A stretch of DNA of 7,449 nucleotides from Sphingomonadales bacterium UBA1936 (GTDB lineage Bacteria > Pseudomonadota > Alphaproteobacteria > Sphingomonadales > Sphingomonadaceae), in the NCBI GenBank assembly GCA_002336985.1, contig DDFE01000190.1:9500-16948 (forward strand), read 5' to 3'. Numbering within the stretch: position 1 is the first letter of the stretch; each line of letters starts with the position of its first letter. The position numbers and the translations under genes were made by a program. Shown in pieces: positions 5,106 through 7,449 of this stretch. The notes under the pieces were generated by a model, which was not told where the DNA came from, made no database searches, and saw nothing but the letters and a program-made list of their open reading frames with translations.

Positions 5106-7022
5106 ATGGCTAAAGTTATCGGGATCGACCTCGGCACGACCAATTCGTGTGTCGCGGTCATGGAGGGCGGCAAGCCCAAGGTGATCGAGAATGCGGAAGG
5201 TGCGCGCACCACGCCGTCGATCGTCGCATTCGCCAAGGACGGCGAACGCCTGATCGGCCAGCCGGCCAAGCGCCAGGCGGTCACCAACCCCGACAATACC
5301 GTTTTCGCGGTGAAGCGCCTCATCGGCCGCCGCTTCGACGATCCCATCACCAAGAAGGACACCGAGCTGGTTCCCTACACTATCGTGAAGGGAGCGAACG
5401 GCGACGCATGGGTCAAGGCCGGTGGCGAGGACTATTCGCCGTCGCAGATCAGCGCGTTCATCCTGCAGAAGATGAAGGAAACCGCCGAGAGCTACCTCGG
5501 CGAAAAAGTCGAGCAGGCGGTCATCACCGTTCCAGCCTACTTCAACGACGCACAGCGCCAGGCGACCAAGGACGCCGGCCGGATCGCCGGCCTCGACGTG
5601 CTGCGCATTATCAACGAGCCGACGGCTGCTGCGCTCGCCTATGGCCTCGAGAAGAACGACGGCAAGACGATCGCGGTCTATGACCTTGGCGGCGGCACGT
5701 TCGACATCTCGATCCTGGAAATCGGCGACGGCGTGTTCGAAGTGAAGTCGACCAACGGCGACACGTTCCTGGGCGGCGAAGACTTCGACACCAAGGTCGT
5801 CGAGTGGCTGGCCGACAAGTTCAAGGCGAAGGAGAACATGGATCTCCGCGGCGACAAGCTCGCCCTGCAGCGTCTGAAGGAAGCGGCAGAAAAGGCGAAG
5901 ATCGAACTGTCGTCGGCAGCGACGACCGAAATCAACCTGCCGTTCATCACGGCGCGCATGGAAGGCGGCGCGACGACGCCGTTGCACTTGGTCGAAACGC
6001 TGACCCGGGCCGACCTCGAAAAGCTGGTCGAATCGCTGGTCCAGCGTTCGATCGAGCCGTGTAAGAAGGCGCTGGCTGATGCGGGGCTTTCGGCCGACAA
6101 GATCGATGAGGTCGTGCTGGTCGGCGGCATGACGCGCATGCCGCGCGTCCGCGAAGTCGTGAAGAACTTCTTCGGCAAGGAACCGCACACCGGCGTGAAC
6201 CCGGACGAAGTCGTCGCCATGGGTGCGGCGATCCAGGCAGGCGTCCTGCAGGGTGACGTGAAGGACGTCCTGCTGCTCGACGTGACTCCGCTGTCGCTGG
6301 GCATCGAGACGCTGGGCGGCGTGTTCACGCGCATGATCGACCGCAACACGACGATCCCGACGAAGAAATCGCAGACCTATTCGACCGCTGATGACAATCA
6401 GCAGGCGGTGACGATCCGCGTTTTCCAAGGCGAGCGCGAAATGGCGGCGGACAACAAGATCCTCGGCCAGTTCGACCTGATCGGCATTCCGCCGGCGCCG
6501 CGCGGCGTGCCGCAGATCGAGGTCACGTTCGACATCGACGCCAACGGCATCGTGAACGTCAGCGCCAAGGACAAGGGCACCGGCAAGGAACAGCAGATCA
6601 AGATCCAGGCCTCTGGCGGTCTTTCGGATTCCGACATCGACCAGATGGTCAAGGACGCCGAACAGTTCGCCGAAGAGGACAAGAAGCGTCGTGCCGCGGC
6701 GGAAGCCAAGAACAACGCCGAATCGCTGATCCATTCGACCGAGCGCCAGCTTGCCGACAACGGCGACAAGGTGGACGCGAGTCTGAAGGCCGAGATCGAG
6801 GCGGCGGTTGCCGAAGCCAAGACCGCGGTCGAGGGCGGCGACGTCGATGCGATGACCGAAAAGACCAATGCCTTGACGCAGGTCGCGATGAAGCTGGGTC
6901 AGGCGATCTACGAAAAGGAACAGGCCGCACAGGCTTCGCCGGGTGCCGAGACGGCATCGGCGGGTGCGGGCGACGATGATGTGGTCGACGCCGAATTCTC
7001 GGAAGTCGACGACAAGAAGTAA
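5106..7022 (+). CDS. dnaK: Molecular chaperone DnaK (Hsp70)
   Basis: The complete 638-residue Hsp70 has normal length. It binds exposed hydrophobic segments of unfolded proteins in the cytosol and cycles between ATP and ADP states, driven by DnaJ and GrpE. The nucleotide-binding domain (about 1-384) shows IGIDLGTTNSCVAVMEGG (5-22), IINEPTAAALAYGL, VYDLGGGTFDISIL and VLVGGMTRMPRV. The interdomain linker VLLLD is at 388-392, followed by the substrate-binding domain starting TPLSLGIETLGG and the helical lid with the basic cluster EEDKKRRAAAEAKN. The C-terminus ends VVDAEFSEVDDKK, a form of the conserved acidic EEVD-like tail. The ATG at 5106 gives the expected MAKVIGIDLG start. A candidate RpoH promoter lies about 75-100 bases upstream. 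dnaJ follows after a 134-base gap filled mostly by a palindromic repeat. No missing key residue or frameshift is seen. Confidence 0.99.
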   Translation: MAKVIGIDLGTTNSCVAVMEGGKPKVIENAEGARTTPSIVAFAKDGERLIGQPAKRQAVTNPDNTVFAVKRLIGRRFDDPITKKDTELVPYTIVKGANGDAWVKAGGEDYSPSQISAFILQKMKETAESYLGEKVEQAVITVPAYFNDAQRQATKDAGRIAGLDVLRIINEPTAAALAYGLEKNDGKTIAVYDLGGGTFDISILEIGDGVFEVKSTNGDTFLGGEDFDTKVVEWLADKFKAKENMDLRGDKLALQRLKEAAEKAKIELSSAATTEINLPFITARMEGGATTPLHLVETLTRADLEKLVESLVQRSIEPCKKALADAGLSADKIDEVVLVGGMTRMPRVREVVKNFFGKEPHTGVNPDEVVAMGAAIQAGVLQGDVKDVLLLDVTPLSLGIETLGGVFTRMIDRNTTIPTKKSQTYSTADDNQQAVTIRVFQGEREMAADNKILGQFDLIGIPPAPRGVPQIEVTFDIDANGIVNVSAKDKGTGKEQQIKIQASGGLSDSDIDQMVKDAEQFAEEDKKRRAAAEAKNNAESLIHSTERQLADNGDKVDASLKAEIEAAVAEAKTAVEGGDVDAMTEKTNALTQVAMKLGQAIYEKEQAAQASPGAETASAGAGDDDVVDAEFSEVDDKK

Positions 7023-7029
7023 GCTGAAT

Positions 7030-7152
7030 CTCCCTCTCCCCGCTTGCGGGGAGAGGGTCGGGGAGAGGGGGACGGCTCTCTCCGGTGCGATTAGATGCCG
7101 GGCCGGGACACTGCCCCTCTCCCCGGTCCTCTCCCCCGAAGGGGAGAGGGAG
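7030..7152 (+). repeat. REP-like palindromic repeat pair (MITE/BIME-like) between dnaK and dnaJ
   Basis: The element is built from variants of CCTCTCCCC / GGGGAGAGG. Hairpin 1 is a perfect 12-bp stem (7032-7043 with 7046-7057) with a TT loop. A middle pair, 7059-7070 with 7114-7125, is also perfect over 12 bp. Hairpin 3 pairs 7128-7136 with 7141-7149 around a CGAA loop. The outer ends, 7030-7041 and 7141-7152, are perfect 12-base inverted repeats, so the element can form either separate hairpins or one large fold. Such CCCTCTCCCC-GGGGAGAGGG repeats are common between genes in sphingomonads and some other high-GC Proteobacteria (from memory). There is no open reading frame in it and no T-tract, so it does not look like a standard intrinsic terminator. 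Its right end reaches within 4 bases of the dnaJ ATG. Confidence 0.85.
7147..7152 (+). promoter_or_regulatory. dnaJ ribosome binding site inside the repeat
   Basis: The purine run AGGGAG ends 4 bases before the dnaJ ATG at 7157 and is the only Shine-Dalgarno candidate. Positions 7147-7149 lie in the right arm of hairpin 3, and the whole run lies in the right outer arm of the palindrome. Folding of the repeat in the mRNA would therefore cover part or all of the ribosome site. Confidence 0.65.
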
Positions 7153-7156
7153 TATT

Positions 7157-7449
7157 ATGGCCGACGTTGACTACTACGAGCTGCTGGAGGTCGAACGGAC
7201 CGCCGACGACGGGACGATCAAGTCGTCCTATCGCAAGCTCGCGATGAAATTCCATCCGGACAAGAACCCGGGCTGCGGCGATTCGGAGGCGCGCTTCAAG
7301 GCAATCTCCGAAGCCTATGACTGCCTGAAGGACCCACAGAAGCGCGCGGCATACGATCGCTTCGGCCATGCCGCGTTCCAGAACGGCGGCATGGGCGGAG
7401 GTGGCGGTGCGCAGGGGTTCGAGGGTTTTTCGGACATCTTCGACAATAT
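7157..7449 (+). CDS. dnaJ: Co-chaperone DnaJ, N-terminal 97 residues (partial)
   Basis: The gene runs off the right edge. DnaJ (Hsp40) delivers unfolded substrates to DnaK and stimulates its ATPase through the J domain. The J domain covers about residues 4-70 and begins DVDYYELLEVERTADD. It has the essential HPD tripeptide at 33-35 within MKFHPDKNPG, then FKAISEAYDCLKDPQKRAAYDRFG. The Gly/Phe-rich region follows (GGMGGGGGAQGFEGFSDIF), as in full-length class I DnaJ. The zinc-finger and C-terminal domains lie outside the window. The ATG at 7157 gives the standard MADVDYYELL start. The gene lies downstream of dnaK on the same strand and probably shares its heat-shock promoter, with the intervening palindrome likely to influence relative expression. 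Confidence 0.97.
   Translation, partial: MADVDYYELLEVERTADDGTIKSSYRKLAMKFHPDKNPGCGDSEARFKAISEAYDCLKDPQKRAAYDRFGHAAFQNGGMGGGGGAQGFEGFSDIFDN

Noticed and set aside
5088..6734. A 548-codon open frame on the strand opposite dnaK
   Set aside because: It lies entirely antisense to a fully conserved dnaK, is rich in Arg/Asp/His/Leu as expected for a reverse reading of high-GC code, and shows no recognisable domain or ribosome site.
7032..7057. Hairpin 1 of the repeat as the intrinsic terminator of dnaK
   Set aside because: The stem is strong but no T-run follows, and the sequence matches the repeat core; partial transcription attenuation is possible but not shown.

Overview
This window looks like chromosomal DNA from an alphaproteobacterium, most likely of the order Sphingomonadales (Sphingomonas/Sphingopyxis/Erythrobacter-like). 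The evidence is the high-GC codon use, the protein sequences (RNase PH, HrcA, GrpE, DnaK), and a short HExxH protein of the kind usually labelled 'vgr related protein' in sphingomonads. The assignment comes from recognising sequences by eye; no database search was run. Coding density is very high, with no gene-free stretch over 300 bases and no phage, transposase, CRISPR, tRNA or rRNA signal.

Layout. (1) 1-951, minus strand: rph (RNase PH) followed by the 5' part of rdgB (ITP/XTP pyrophosphatase), joined by a GTGA start/stop overlap. (2) 1031-2846, plus strand, divergent from rph: a 62-residue two-helix membrane protein, then hrcA (heat-shock repressor) and grpE (DnaK nucleotide exchange factor) in a tight cluster. 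(3) 2948-4066, plus strand: a three-part protein with an N-terminal DUF2853-like domain, one membrane helix and a C-terminal OmpA-like domain. (4) 4059-4956, minus strand: a two-gene unit with a PCu(A)C-type copper-binding lipoprotein followed 7 bases later by the cytosolic HExxH protein, whose 3' end overlaps the OmpA-like gene. (5) 4957-5105: divergent regulatory region with a good heat-shock (RpoH-type) promoter match and a structured dnaK leader. (6) 5106-7449, plus strand: complete dnaK, a 123-bp palindromic repeat, and the 5' part of dnaJ.

Functionally the window is the chaperone locus: DnaK, its J-domain co-chaperone DnaJ, its exchange factor GrpE and the repressor HrcA all lie within about 6 kb. 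They are split into hrcA-grpE and dnaK-dnaJ blocks by three envelope- or metal-related genes. No CIRCE operator is visible, so HrcA probably acts elsewhere (typically on groESL), while dnaK appears to be driven by RpoH.

Most of the window is conventional. The best leads are the DUF2853-TM-OmpA fusion, the REP-like palindrome whose right arm supplies the dnaJ ribosome binding site, the dnaK leader with two hairpins that could exchange partners, and the copper-chaperone/HExxH gene pair. I do not see clear evidence of a wholly new multi-gene system.
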